Source: Yersinia massiliensis CCUG 53443
GTDB lineage: Bacteria > Pseudomonadota > Gammaproteobacteria > Enterobacterales > Enterobacteriaceae
DNA length: 64,000 nucleotides
Assembly: GCF_000312485.1 (NCBI RefSeq)
Contig: NZ_HE997653.1
Coordinates: 1-64,000, forward strand
Reading direction: 5' to 3'
Shown: positions 44,068-52,757 of the stretch, in pieces
Layout: each line of letters opens with the position of its first letter
Numbering within the stretch: position 1 is the stretch's first letter
Notes under the pieces: model-generated
The model's database searches: none
Told to the model about the DNA's origin: nothing
The model's input: only the letters and a program-made list of their open reading frames with translations
Program-made: the position numbers and the translations under genes

Positions 44068-44856
44068 TTAGTGCCGTGATGGAACAAATCGCATGTACCA
44101 GAATGGGGTCAGCATGGTGCACTGGATAACTTGCGTTATTGTGTTACCCACCCGCACACAAGCTGAAATGCCCAATAGGGAAAGCTGGATGTAACACATA
44201 CGCGCCGCCACGGGATCAATGTCAGTACAAGACACTAACAGCTGTTTTTGCGGGTTAAAGCCCTTTTCCAGCATATACTTAGCCGCCGCAATCACCATGC
44301 CCCCCGCGCCACAGGTACATTCATCCATCGTGATATAGGGCGTATGTTCCAATGCTGCCAGCCGATCGCCAATCGTCAGGGCCGCCATCAGATCAGACAT
44401 ATTTGACGGGGTAAAGAATTGCCCCATATGGTCACTCCCTAGTTCTAATTCCATAAAGATACTGCCCAAAAAGTCGCACATACAGGCTTCCAATCCCATG
44501 ACAATCTGCGCGTGCAACTGTGCAAATCTGGTCAGATCTTCAGGCTTATAACGGGCAATCACCGCGAAATATTCTTCCTCCAGTTCGGGCGATTTCAAGC
44601 AAGCATTTTCAAGCGCAATCGCCGACACGGTAACAAAATCGCGGAAAACCTCGTAACGGTGATGATATCGCGCGGTTTCTTTGAAAATGTTCACAAACTC
44701 GCGCCGGTAATGGTCTACCGCTGGATACGATTGCGGAACAATGCGCGGCGGGACGTCTTTTGGCACATTCACAGGGACGACAACCGCGCTTTTGACTGTT
44801 TCTATATGCGGTGTTTCTGGCGCACTGAATAGATCATCAAATGACAATTGAGACAC
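44068..44856 (-). CDS. N-6 DNA methylase-like protein of the leading region
   Basis: A 262-aa protein related to HsdM-type methyltransferases. It has GQFFTPSNMSDLMA and the SAM-binding motif DECTCGAGGMVIAAA (motif I), then SCTDIDPVAARMCYIQ. The catalytic motif IV (NPPY/F) is not visible. The protein ends soon after CVRVGNTI. Similar short forms are common in F-like leading regions, so this seems to be their normal form rather than a truncation. It may protect incoming DNA or bind SAM for another purpose. Confidence 0.75.
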   Translation of the reverse strand: MSQLSFDDLFSAPETPHIETVKSAVVVPVNVPKDVPPRIVPQSYPAVDHYRREFVNIFKETARYHHRYEVFRDFVTVSAIALENACLKSPELEEEYFAVIARYKPEDLTRFAQLHAQIVMGLEACMCDFLGSIFMELELGSDHMGQFFTPSNMSDLMAALTIGDRLAALEHTPYITMDECTCGAGGMVIAAAKYMLEKGFNPQKQLLVSCTDIDPVAARMCYIQLSLLGISACVRVGNTITQVIQCTMLTPFWYMRFVPSRH

Positions 44857-44956
44857 GGTTATGCGTCCCCTTTATCACAGGTTTTGAGTGGTTTTTGGTG
44901 CATGATCAACTCCGATTTGGGTTGAATACCGCCCCATAAAGGGGCGGCACGATTAA

Positions 44957-45199
44957 TCAGGCATAGGCCCGTTTCAGTTCCAGCGTTCGGAGGACTTGTC
45001 CTAACTCACTGATACGCATAGCCGGAATCCTGACCGGCTGTTTTTTTAGCTGACACTTGGCAATGTGTCGGCCCCGCGCTTTACAGGTTTCGGTGATATC
45101 GTTTATCGCTATCGCCGGACGGTTGAGCCGCCGTTGTTTTTTCGGTGCCTGCTTTACAAAATCGGCGGCGGGTGTCATGATGCTCACTTCAATTTTCAT
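44957..45199 (-). CDS. small basic leading-region protein
   Basis: An 80-aa, strongly basic protein (QAPKKQRRLNRPAIAIN) with no recognised domain. It lies 100 bp upstream of the methylase gene, probably in the same transcript. A basic small protein entering early could bind nucleic acid or inhibit a defence enzyme. This is inference from position only. Confidence 0.5.
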   Translation of the reverse strand: MKIEVSIMTPAADFVKQAPKKQRRLNRPAIAINDITETCKARGRHIAKCQLKKQPVRIPAMRISELGQVLRTLELKRAYA

Positions 45200-45264
45200 G
45201 GTTTCTCTCCATGTGTGGATTGAGCGCCGGTTAAACTTTCTCAGGGCTAAACCGGCATAAAAGG

Positions 45265-45287
45265 GCAGACGAAAGTCTGCTTTTTTT
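45265..45287. terminator. bidirectional-type intrinsic terminator
   Basis: GCAGAC-GAAA-GTCTGC followed by seven T on the plus strand, and by CCTTTTAT on the minus strand. It directly follows the stop of the gene at 45286-45633. Confidence 0.65.
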
Positions 45288-45633
45288 ATTTCTGCGTCTT
45301 GCTTTCTTGGCTTTGCACCTCCTTTTCCAGTCGTTGAACAATCGCGGTATGATTCAGTGTGACCACATCACGAAACTTGAAATAGCACTCGCCCACTTTG
45401 GCGTAAATGTACGTGACGTTACCGCAATACATTTCAGCCAGTTTGAACGATTCGCTGTGTGCGTCTCCTTGCCAGTCGAGCGGGTACAGTGTGCCGATGG
45501 CGTCCATGAACTCCGTCAATGTGATCGCTTCCGGTTCGGTTTTGGCTGACACTTCCCGCGACTGCCAATAAGCCGCCTCCGCGCGGGCATCCCAGCTAAA
45601 GCGGTCAGTCGTGTCGTTTGTTGTCTGGTACAT
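45286..45633 (-). CDS. hypothetical leading-region protein
   Basis: A 115-aa protein with no signal or membrane segment. It has a mixed fold pattern with FMDAIGTLYPLDW and a charged C-terminal helix. No family recognised. It lies about 55 bp behind the gene driven by structured repeat copy 2, so it would be among the first genes read in the recipient. Confidence 0.55.
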   Translation of the reverse strand: MYQTTNDTTDRFSWDARAEAAYWQSREVSAKTEPEAITLTEFMDAIGTLYPLDWQGDAHSESFKLAEMYCGNVTYIYAKVGECYFKFRDVVTLNHTAIVQRLEKEVQSQESKTQK

Positions 45634-45687
45634 CGTGTTTCTCCTTGGTGGGGTTAACGCCAGCCAACGGCTGGCGACTGCATATCG

Positions 45688-46011
45688 CTAAATGTCTATC
45701 CCTAACGCTTTAACTTGTTTGATGAATTGCTTGTAATGGCTTGCAGATACAAGAGTGATATTTTTGTGTCTGCCGTTCGATACCCCTAATTTGCTCAATT
45801 CGTAGGCATATTCATTTTTCATTTTCTCCGGATAGGATTGACGAAATGCCTGTAACGCTTTCAGTGAATCAAATCCGTAGCATTCAAAATCGTCATAATC
45901 GGTGCCTTTCTCCCCTTCTGCCATGTTAATGCTGTACAGATTTGGCCCTTCCCCATATCTTTCGGTAGATTCAAGAGCGGCGGTTTTGACGTTGACTTTG
46001 TGTGTGTTCAT
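45688..46011 (-). CDS. hypothetical early leading-region protein (MNTxxVNVKTA type)
   Basis: A 107-aa protein started at 46011, where AGGAGA lies upstream. Its first residues MNTHKVNVKTA are shared with the 78-aa protein at 50141-50377 and with an 18-codon remnant at 43388-43444, because all three begin inside copies of the same repeat. The rest is different: acidic at first, then rich in Lys and Tyr. No domain recognised. A candidate anti-defence gene. Confidence 0.6.
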   Translation of the reverse strand: MNTHKVNVKTAALESTERYGEGPNLYSINMAEGEKGTDYDDFECYGFDSLKALQAFRQSYPEKMKNEYAYELSKLGVSNGRHKNITLVSASHYKQFIKQVKALGIDI

Positions 46012-46410
46012 CCTAGTTTTCTCCTGTTGGTGGTTAACATCTCTCGGTGAGTTCTTTCGCGGCAAAGGGCGAAGGAGCAACGGCAATAGGGGAAATACAA
46101 GGGCGCCGCTCGCGGCGTGCCATTTACCCTTGTATTTATCCTGTTGTTGGTGCTACAAACAGCCCTCCGCGAGAGAGCTGACCGCGAGATAACGCCCCGA
46201 TAGTGAACAGGATGGACACACCCGGCACGCCGATACGGCGGGACGTCATTAGCGCCAGTGGCTTCATCACTGGCAGTGAAAGCGGCGATGGCCATGGGCC
46301 ATCTGCAAGCTGGTGTTGCCCTTGCGTCATGGGATGGAAACCCGAAGGGCAGAGACAGCATCGCTGGCTCTGTGCGCAGCATGACAGCCCGCCCGGACGC
46401 CCAAAACAAC
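45950..46410 (-). promoter_or_regulatory. structured leading-region repeat, copy 2 (Frpo/ssi-like)
   Basis: Second copy of the repeat. Stem AAATACAAGGG (46093-46103) with CCCTTGTATTT (46127-46137), and inner CGCCGC/GCGGCG. The next hairpin is GCCAGTG/CACTGGC (46254-46274). Compared with copy 1 both arms have changed together, which keeps the pairing. GATGGCC-ATG-GGCCATC is unchanged. It lies upstream of, and runs into, the gene at 45688-46011. Confidence 0.72.
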
Positions 46411-46548
46411 GTTCAATCAAAGCGTGATGATGGAAAACTGACTAAAACAATGAGAAAAGAGACAAGAACGCCGAGGACAGGCAACAGACTTCACCGGCGA
46501 AGTCTTGATACCTTCTTTTGGGATTGAGTGATGACAGCATTGAATAAG

Positions 46549-46581
46549 TAAAACGGCCGCCGTGGCGAAGCCACAGCAGCC
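46549..46581 (-). terminator. intrinsic terminator behind the psi gene block
   Basis: GTGGC-GAA-GCCAC stem with further GGC-GC/GC-GCC pairs, followed on the minus strand by CGTTTTAC. It lies just behind the stop at 46589 and resembles the terminator at 43968-43996. Confidence 0.6.
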
Positions 46582-46588
46582 TTGAAAC

Positions 46589-46921
46589 TTATTGGCCGTT
46601 GAAGTATTCCGGTCTGGCGGCTAACTCACGGGCTATCAGCTCATCAGCCAAGAGTGGGGCAGCGTTCATGATCCTGCGCCGCATATTACGCTGTCGGGCT
46701 TGTGCCTTACGCTCTGGCGTCCACCGTTTTATTGGGCGAATATCAAGAAAATCAATACACACCGCATATCCGCTACTGGGAACAAACAAGTCCATGATAC
46801 TGGCGGGCGTTGGATCACCCGCAGGCACCACCTCAGACATCAATATCTTCCCTCTGGGGCTGGGAAGATGGGGCAAACACCATCGTAGGGAATAGCGCCA
46901 TTCGCCCAATTTACCGACCAT
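46589..46921 (-). CDS. hypothetical protein behind psiA
   Basis: A 110-aa protein with GGGAGG 5 nt before its ATG, overlapping the psiA stop by 11 bases. The middle is basic (IKRWTPERKAQARQRNMRRR) and the end helical. No known domain. It is the last gene of the ParB-like, psiB, psiA block. Confidence 0.6.
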   Translation of the reverse strand: MVGKLGEWRYSLRWCLPHLPSPRGKILMSEVVPAGDPTPASIMDLFVPSSGYAVCIDFLDIRPIKRWTPERKAQARQRNMRRRIMNAAPLLADELIARELAARPEYFNGQ

Positions 46922-47639
46922 GCGGCCTCCCTAATTTATTGGGTCGTATCAACGAATCCAGCCACAGCTCAACCGTGCTCCTTCCCGCCAGTTCGGCGCG
47001 GATATCGGCCAAAAGCCAGCCTAAATCCGTCGAACCATACCATGTTGCCCTGTCCATATTCACAAACCGCAGCCCCCGTGCCAGCACCATGTCAAACAAG
47101 TCATCATCATTGATGCCTCGTTTTGCTTGCCGCTCGTACCACGCCGATAACTCGCTGAGCGTGATAAATGCTAAGTCAATTTCAGCTTGCGCGACTTGTG
47201 TTTGGTAACGCCGACGTTTTTTCTGGCGCTCGCGAGTGATGTTATTGGCCTTGCGTGCCGCTTTGACGTCCCACTGGCGATATTGACGTTCACGCAAGCG
47301 ATAACGCACTTCAGGGAAAAACAGATATCCATCACTGGTTAAAAGGGGCAGTGAACACATTTCTCCTCGACTCCCAATAAGGGTATCCAGTGCCCTGATA
47401 AATTGCGCCTTTGGCGGCCCTCCCCGATTTTTGGGGTCATAATTACTGGCGGCCCTGCGCACATCCGAGGCCAATATTTTCCCTTTAGTCCCACAGAGAT
47501 AACGAAAGAGTTCGCGTGCGTAGGGATATTGGCCTAATCGCCTGCCCCGCTGTCTCTTTTCTTCTACCGCCATGATGGCTTGTATGGCGGCACGTTGGTA
47601 TGAGTTGACGGGAACCAGTGACATATTGGTTGGGATCAT
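46911..47639 (-). CDS. psiA: PsiA-like leading-region protein
   Basis: A 242-aa, highly basic protein. The start LVPVNSYQRAAIQAI, the stretch GEMCSLPLL and the Arg-rich middle (RERQKKRRR) fit PsiA of F (LIPLSAEQQAAMQAV, GEVCGLPLP). PsiA accompanies the SOS inhibitor PsiB and its own role is unclear. The start overlaps the end of psiB by four bases, as in F. Confidence 0.8.
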   Translation of the reverse strand: MIPTNMSLVPVNSYQRAAIQAIMAVEEKRQRGRRLGQYPYARELFRYLCGTKGKILASDVRRAASNYDPKNRGGPPKAQFIRALDTLIGSRGEMCSLPLLTSDGYLFFPEVRYRLRERQYRQWDVKAARKANNITRERQKKRRRYQTQVAQAEIDLAFITLSELSAWYERQAKRGINDDDLFDMVLARGLRFVNMDRATWYGSTDLGWLLADIRAELAGRSTVELWLDSLIRPNKLGRPHGR

Positions 47640-48082
47640 ACGACATGCCCTCCCAGCCGTAACGCCACCGCCAATTCATTTGGCTGCGTATATCCGGCAT
47701 GAATGTATTCAGCCAGCGTATCCAGTGCCGTTCTGATAGCATCAGGTTCAAAACAATCACTGCTGTAGAACCATGCCACTGACTCACCGCCGTTAAACCA
47801 CAGCCGCCCATACCAGTAAGGAGATCCATGGCTTGGACTGACTAACTCAATCGGGGTTGTCGGGGCCATCTTGCTATTCAGGCGTAAATGAACCGGATAT
47901 TCCCCGCCCCATTCCTGCCTAAACTCGCAATCCACACCCCAGTATTCCGGCAATGATAAACAGGCGATGATGGCACTGGACAACGTTTGACGAAAACCCT
48001 CGCCCCGTTCGCGGTACTGCTCAAAATCGGTCGAGGTAAAGGCTTGCAGCTTCAATAATGTGAATTTTTCTTCTTGGGTCAT
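47636..48082 (-). CDS. psiB: PsiB SOS inhibition protein
   Basis: A 148-aa protein. PsiB binds RecA and prevents SOS induction while single-stranded DNA enters the recipient. The match to F PsiB lies in EYWGVDCEFRQEWGGEYPVHLR (F: [21 protein letters not shown]) and in the C-terminal part ending LRLGGHVV (F: LMAEGGQV). The start at 48082 is preferred, and the ribosome-binding site is weak. It follows the ParB-like gene. Confidence 0.85.
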   Translation of the reverse strand: MTQEEKFTLLKLQAFTSTDFEQYRERGEGFRQTLSSAIIACLSLPEYWGVDCEFRQEWGGEYPVHLRLNSKMAPTTPIELVSPSHGSPYWYGRLWFNGGESVAWFYSSDCFEPDAIRTALDTLAEYIHAGYTQPNELAVALRLGGHVV

Positions 48083-48116
48083 GATGTTATGCCGCCCTTT
48101 CGGGCGACATCTCCGA

Positions 48117-50081
48117 TTAGGCAGCGGCTGAATCATCAGTGGAAGAGAGCGAAACGGTTTCATCCAGCGGGAGCAAACATTCCGGCACCCAGCGAGTTTG
48201 TGCTATTTCAACCGCCGTTAAATGGGCTGCATCACCCTTTTTCATTTTGAGCACAGAGGCGGCTTGCGGCGCTTTCCCAATGGCGGTTAATGCTTGGCTC
48301 ATTTGCTCTTTGCTGATACGCCCAAAATAGTTTTCTTGGGTCGGTTGCCACCAGTCACGCAGTTCGAAAGCTAACGCGTTTTCGACCGATACCAGCTCAT
48401 TGCCGATTTTGCCGCCCGAATTCGCATGACACCCTACCGCATCCAGTGACTGACCGACACAATAGGCCAGCAGTGCGATCACTTCGGCTTGATCCCATGT
48501 CAGCAACCACGAAAAATCCAGTTGCCAGTCTTCGGGTAAACGGGCCTCCCATTGGTTATGCAGATTCTCCAGTACGCGATGGGCTTCCCCTTCTTCCGAT
48601 GCGGGAGCATTGCTCAATAACGTGTGCCGTTTAATTTCCAGACGGGTTTTTAGAACGGAACTGGAATACTCCGCAAAGAACACTTTGAGGGCCATTGAGT
48701 GAGTATGTAGTGCTAATGCCACCGCTGGATTTTGTACCAGTGCCGCCATGACCGCTAATGTCCGTTCGGAGGACAAGCTGGAGATCAATGCTGACGACAA
48801 CCCTTTTTCTTTTTGGGTCGCTGGGATAGGCGTAATATTGTCTTGCTGTTGCTCACTTGATACTGCTGTTTCGCGTAGAATAACCCCACGCTGGAAGGTC
48901 AAATCGCCACTATCAAACGATACCACTACCCCGCTTTGTGTTTTCTGCTCTGCCGTCCATCCACGAATTGAAGCAGCAGATTCAACGTCTTCAATCTGTT
49001 GCTGAATGTCATTTTCATCATCGTAGGTTTCAGTGGCTTCCAGCGCCGCCGTCAAGGTGTCAATGTGGGATTGCTCCGATTCGGTATAGACTGGCGTGGG
49101 GTCTGACACTAACTTATATTGACGCGCATCCTCGCCCCAATGACCGATAGGGTCCATTTGGTGAGCGCACCATGACCAGCCTTCACATTCCTGAATAGCC
49201 ACCGCGATAGCGTCCAACTTTTCAAGTGTCAGACGATCAAGTAAGGCGCGGTCAATCCAGCCCTCGTCTTCATCACTGAATAAGTCGGTACGGACAACAG
49301 CCCCCGCAGCCGCCAGTTCGTCACTCCCGACAAAAGCAAACTTCTTGTTATTTTTGATGCTGACTTCCTGCTCGGTGATCAAGTTTCGCAGTTGGTAATT
49401 CTGTGGTGATCTACCGAATACTTGTTGTGCCTGTTCCCATACACCCACCTGTCGTTCCTGACTGTCTTCCAGTGCCAGAATTTGACACTTTTCGAGGGTG
49501 ATTTCGTCTTTTGCCAGTGCCTCTAACAAAGCAGGGGCCAGATGGGCGAGTTTCAGACCACGTTGTACATGACGTGAGCTATAGCCCAGCAAGTCACCAA
49601 TTTGAGCCGGTGTTTTCCCCTCGTCTGCCAGTGTCCTAAAGCCGACAATCTGCTCGGCGGGGTGCATCTCTTTACGTTCACCGTTTTCTGTCATGGAGGC
49701 GGCAACCGCCAGTTCTTGCGGTACACGTTTAACGGCAACCGGTGTATCAGGCTGATATTCCCCACGTTCAACCAACATATTGAGCGCAGCCAAACGACGG
49801 CCCCCTGCGGCAACGCCAATCAGACCGCTATCAAGATCGTGAGCCACCAAGTTTTGCAACAACCCCATAGACACAATGGTGTTAGCAAGGCTGGTGATGC
49901 TCTCAACAGAATAGGGAATAAGGCGCACATTCAGTGGCGATTTGACCAGACGGGACAACGGAACATACTCTATGGCCGTCTGTTCCAGCACCTGAGCCAA
50001 TGCCTGTGCGTCATGTGCGGCCGCTGGCACTTTACGGGTGGATTTCTTGACTGATTTTGCTTTAGACTCTGTAACTGACAT
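48117..50081 (-). CDS. leading-region ParB/Spo0J-family protein
   Basis: A 654-aa protein with an N-terminal ParB domain. Motifs are YVPLSRLVKSPLNVR, then GVAAGGRRLAAL, EMHPAEQIVGFRTLADEG, and a helix-turn-helix AQIGDLLGYSSRHVQRGLKLA. The long C-terminal part resembles other leading-region ParB-like proteins and has no known fold. It has no ParA partner beside it, so it is not the partition protein. The true par genes are at 53058-54094. AGAGG lies upstream of the start at 50081. Confidence 0.85.
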   Translation of the reverse strand: MSVTESKAKSVKKSTRKVPAAAHDAQALAQVLEQTAIEYVPLSRLVKSPLNVRLIPYSVESITSLANTIVSMGLLQNLVAHDLDSGLIGVAAGGRRLAALNMLVERGEYQPDTPVAVKRVPQELAVAASMTENGERKEMHPAEQIVGFRTLADEGKTPAQIGDLLGYSSRHVQRGLKLAHLAPALLEALAKDEITLEKCQILALEDSQERQVGVWEQAQQVFGRSPQNYQLRNLITEQEVSIKNNKKFAFVGSDELAAAGAVVRTDLFSDEDEGWIDRALLDRLTLEKLDAIAVAIQECEGWSWCAHQMDPIGHWGEDARQYKLVSDPTPVYTESEQSHIDTLTAALEATETYDDENDIQQQIEDVESAASIRGWTAEQKTQSGVVVSFDSGDLTFQRGVILRETAVSSEQQQDNITPIPATQKEKGLSSALISSLSSERTLAVMAALVQNPAVALALHTHSMALKVFFAEYSSSVLKTRLEIKRHTLLSNAPASEEGEAHRVLENLHNQWEARLPEDWQLDFSWLLTWDQAEVIALLAYCVGQSLDAVGCHANSGGKIGNELVSVENALAFELRDWWQPTQENYFGRISKEQMSQALTAIGKAPQAASVLKMKKGDAAHLTAVEIAQTRWVPECLLPLDETVSLSSTDDSAAA

Positions 50082-50140
50082 GGTTAATACCTCTGCGGTT
50101 TTGATTTGTGTCTGCCGGACGTTCTCGCGTCCGGCACCTA

Positions 50141-50377
50141 TTACTGCTTTTTGAAACTGCTGAAAAAACCCGATAGCCAATAATGGATAACATCCTTAAA
50201 ACCAAACGGCTCTCCATAATGGATGTGTGCTTCTTCTGCCATCGCGACCTCTCCAATCGCATCCTCTAACGCCTGACGTAATACGCCCCGTGTTTTAGCG
50301 TGATTGTTTTGCCCTTCCCCATATCTTTTGGGATGTTTTGGCGTGGCGGTTTTGACGTTGACGTTCTGTGTGTTCAT
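50141..50377 (-). CDS. small leading-region protein (MNTxxVNVKTA type)
   Basis: A 78-aa protein. It begins MNTQNVNVKTATPKHPKR like the remnant in repeat copy 1, then continues with HAKTRGVLRQALEDAIGEVAMAEE and an aromatic C-terminus (YWLSGFFSSFKKQ). No family recognised. It is the first gene behind structured repeat copy 3 and upstream of the ParB-like gene. Confidence 0.6.
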   Translation of the reverse strand: MNTQNVNVKTATPKHPKRYGEGQNNHAKTRGVLRQALEDAIGEVAMAEEAHIHYGEPFGFKDVIHYWLSGFFSSFKKQ

Positions 50378-50780
50378 GCTGCTTCTCCCCTCTCAGTGCT
50401 TAATCCTATCTCTCGGTCAGTTCAGTCGCGGCAAAGGGCGAGGTAGCAACGACGGCAGGGGAAATACAAGGGCGACGCTTGCGGCGTGCCATTTACCCTT
50501 GTATTTATCCTGGTGTGGGTGCTACAAGCAGCCCTCCGCGAAAGAGCTTACCGGGGGATAGCGGACTGAGTGCCAGACGAGCATGAACACACCCGACACA
50601 GCGGAACGGTGTGGCGTCATTAGCGCCGGTGGCTTTTTACCGGCAGTAAAAGCGGCGATGGCCATGGGCCATCTGCAAGCCGGTGTTGCCCTTGCGTCAT
50701 GGGATGGAAACCCGCAGGGCAGAGACAGCATCGCTGGCTCTGTGCGCAGCATGACAAGCCCGCCCGGACGGCCAAATATC
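50316..50780 (-). promoter_or_regulatory. structured leading-region repeat, copy 3 (Frpo/ssi-like)
   Basis: Third copy. Stem AAATACAAGGG (50462-50472) with CCCTTGTATTT (50496-50506), GCCGGT/ACCGGC hairpin, then GATGGCC-ATG-GGCCATC. It then continues with the same block as the other copies (GATGGAAACCCGCAGGGC, AGCATCGCTGGCTCTGTG). It precedes the 78-aa gene, the ParB-like gene, psiB and psiA. Confidence 0.72.
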
Positions 50781-50914
50781 CTTTTTTCCTCCACAGAGTT
50801 ACCCACCGATTCTGTGGATAAGACCAAAGGAAACTATTTCCAACCGCAAAACAGGACACTAGAAAAAAGACGACACTGCCTACTTGCAACCCCAGAATAT
50901 TCCGACCAGTATAA

Positions 50915-50930
50915 CTGTATATAATTACAG
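50915..50930. promoter_or_regulatory. LexA (SOS) box of umuDC
   Basis: CTG-TATATAATTA-CAG, in the frame AACTG...CAGTT, is a near-perfect LexA operator with the 10-bp spacer. It lies 16 bp before the umuD start, so the operon is expected to be SOS induced. Confidence 0.9.
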
Positions 50931-50946
50931 TTAAATTAGGTTGGCT

Positions 50947-51366
50947 ATGAAAGTAGAAATCATTGCAGCGCAAACAGGATCTCACCTTCAGATCCCACTT
51001 TTTGGCGAAATGTGCCTGGCTGGGTATCCCTCCCCAGCCTCCGACTACATAGAAAAAACATTAGATTTAAATGACTTATGCATTCGTCATCCCAGCGCCA
51101 CCTACTTTGTACGGGCTGAAGGTGAATCCATGACGGAAGCGGGCATTCTTTCTGGGGATCTGCTGGTTGTAGATAAAGCGGTGAAACCGGCACATGGCGA
51201 TATTGTGATCGCCGCCATCGATGGCGAATTCACGGTTAAGAGGCTGAGTCTTCATCCCCGGCTCAGCCTTCAACCCATGAATCCCGCTTACAGCCCAATC
51301 TATGTTGACCCCGATGATCTGGACATTTTTGGCGTTGTTATGCACGCCATTCATACCTTTAAGTGA
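50947..51366 (+). CDS. umuD: UmuD-type SOS mutagenesis protein
   Basis: A 139-aa S24-family protein that cleaves itself after RecA activation and then forms polymerase V with UmuC. The cleavage site is Ala25-Gly26 in CLAGYPSP (Cys-Gly in E. coli). The catalytic residues are Ser61 (GESM) and Lys98 (TVKRL). The ATG at 50947 gives the E. coli length. A TTG two codons upstream is less likely. The stop lies 7 bp before umuC. Confidence 0.95.
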   Translation: MKVEIIAAQTGSHLQIPLFGEMCLAGYPSPASDYIEKTLDLNDLCIRHPSATYFVRAEGESMTEAGILSGDLLVVDKAVKPAHGDIVIAAIDGEFTVKRLSLHPRLSLQPMNPAYSPIYVDPDDLDIFGVVMHAIHTFK

Positions 51367-51373
51367 GGTGCGT

Positions 51374-52630
51374 ATGTTCCTGCTCTGCGACATTAATTCT
51401 ATGTACCCCAGTGTGGAACAACTCTTCAGGCCTGACCTTAAGGGGAAACCGGTTATCTGTCTGAGTAATAATGACGGGAATTGCGTCTTGGCCAATAAAG
51501 AAGCCAAGCAACTGGGGATTAAACGAGGAGCGCCCTACTTTCAGATAAAAGCGCTGATAGAACGTCACCAGGTCACTTGTTTTAGCTCAAATTATTCGCT
51601 GTACGGAGATCTCAGTGCCAGAACCATGGTTATTTTGGAATCGATGGCCGCATCGATGATGGTTTATAGCATCGATGAAGCATTTTTGAGGATTGATGGT
51701 ATCGAACATTGTGAACCGCTGGCCAGTTACGGGAAGCGCGTGCGAGATACCGTATTTCAACAAACCGGCTTATTGTCCGGGATCGGCATTGGCCAGACTC
51801 TGACTCTGGCCAAACTCGCCAACCACGGTGCGAAAAAATGGCCTGCTACCGGCGGTGTTGTTGACTTGTCAGACAGAGAGAGGCAACGCAAGCTGATGGC
51901 GCTTTTACTGGTCGAGGACGTCTGGGGCATTGGTCGCCAGCTGAGTATCAAACTCAAGACGATGGGCATAGAAACGGCGTTGCAGCTGGCTGACGCCAAC
52001 CTTCAGCTGATAAAAAAAACATTGGGTGTTGTCGTTGAGCGAACCGTGAGGGAGCTTAATGGCACACCCTGTATTTCCATCGATGCACTCCCCGCTAAAC
52101 AGCAAATCATATGCAGCCGGAGTTTTGGGGAACGTATCACAACCTTACAGGATATGCGCCAGGCGGTGTGCCAGTACGCGGAGCGAGCGGCGGAAAAACT
52201 GCGGCAGGAACGGCAATATTGCCGTTATATCAGTGTTTTTATTCGTACCAGTCCGTATTCGAATGAACCGTTTTACAGCAACAATGCCAATCATCGATTA
52301 ATGCTGGCCACCCAGGACACACGAGATATTGTGGCAGCCTCGATGAGCGCACTGGAGCAAATTTGGCGTGATGGGTATCGATACCAAAAAGCAGGGATAA
52401 TCCTGAATGATTTTTGTAGCCGCCCTGGTCAGATAGATATGTTTGACGAAACACCGCCAAGAGCCAACAGTGAGCAGTTGATGAAAGTTATCGACCGCAT
52501 AAACCGAGAAGGGATAGGAAAGGTGTGGTTTGCGGGGCAAGGAATAGATAAAGGTTGGAAGATGAAACGGGAAATGCTTTCTCCTGCATACACGACTAAT
52601 TGGAATGAAATTCCGACGGCTAAGATTTAA
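51374..52630 (+). CDS. umuC: UmuC-type Y-family DNA polymerase V subunit
   Basis: Translesion polymerase of 418 aa. Metal-binding residues are visible: Asp6 in LLCDINSMYPSVEQ and Asp101-Glu102 in VYSIDEAF. The little-finger domain and the C-terminal UmuC extension with a beta-clamp-like QIDMFD motif are present. GAGGTG overlaps the umuD stop, so the two are coupled. Plasmid copies of this pair (impAB, mucAB) protect against DNA damage. Confidence 0.95.
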   Translation: MFLLCDINSMYPSVEQLFRPDLKGKPVICLSNNDGNCVLANKEAKQLGIKRGAPYFQIKALIERHQVTCFSSNYSLYGDLSARTMVILESMAASMMVYSIDEAFLRIDGIEHCEPLASYGKRVRDTVFQQTGLLSGIGIGQTLTLAKLANHGAKKWPATGGVVDLSDRERQRKLMALLLVEDVWGIGRQLSIKLKTMGIETALQLADANLQLIKKTLGVVVERTVRELNGTPCISIDALPAKQQIICSRSFGERITTLQDMRQAVCQYAERAAEKLRQERQYCRYISVFIRTSPYSNEPFYSNNANHRLMLATQDTRDIVAASMSALEQIWRDGYRYQKAGIILNDFCSRPGQIDMFDETPPRANSEQLMKVIDRINREGIGKVWFAGQGIDKGWKMKREMLSPAYTTNWNEIPTAKI

Positions 52631-52757
52631 GGCTCTGGTATTCGTTGTACATCCATAGAATAGGCGAATATAAATGACGCCCTCCCCTTCCCCCGACATA
52701 AAAAAATAAAATCATATATATCATAGTTATATTGTAAATTAAAATACAACTCGTTAA

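Noticed and set aside
48117-50081. Considered as the plasmid partition ParB.
   Set aside because: No ParA next to it. It is the leading-region type, and a complete par locus is at 53058-54094.
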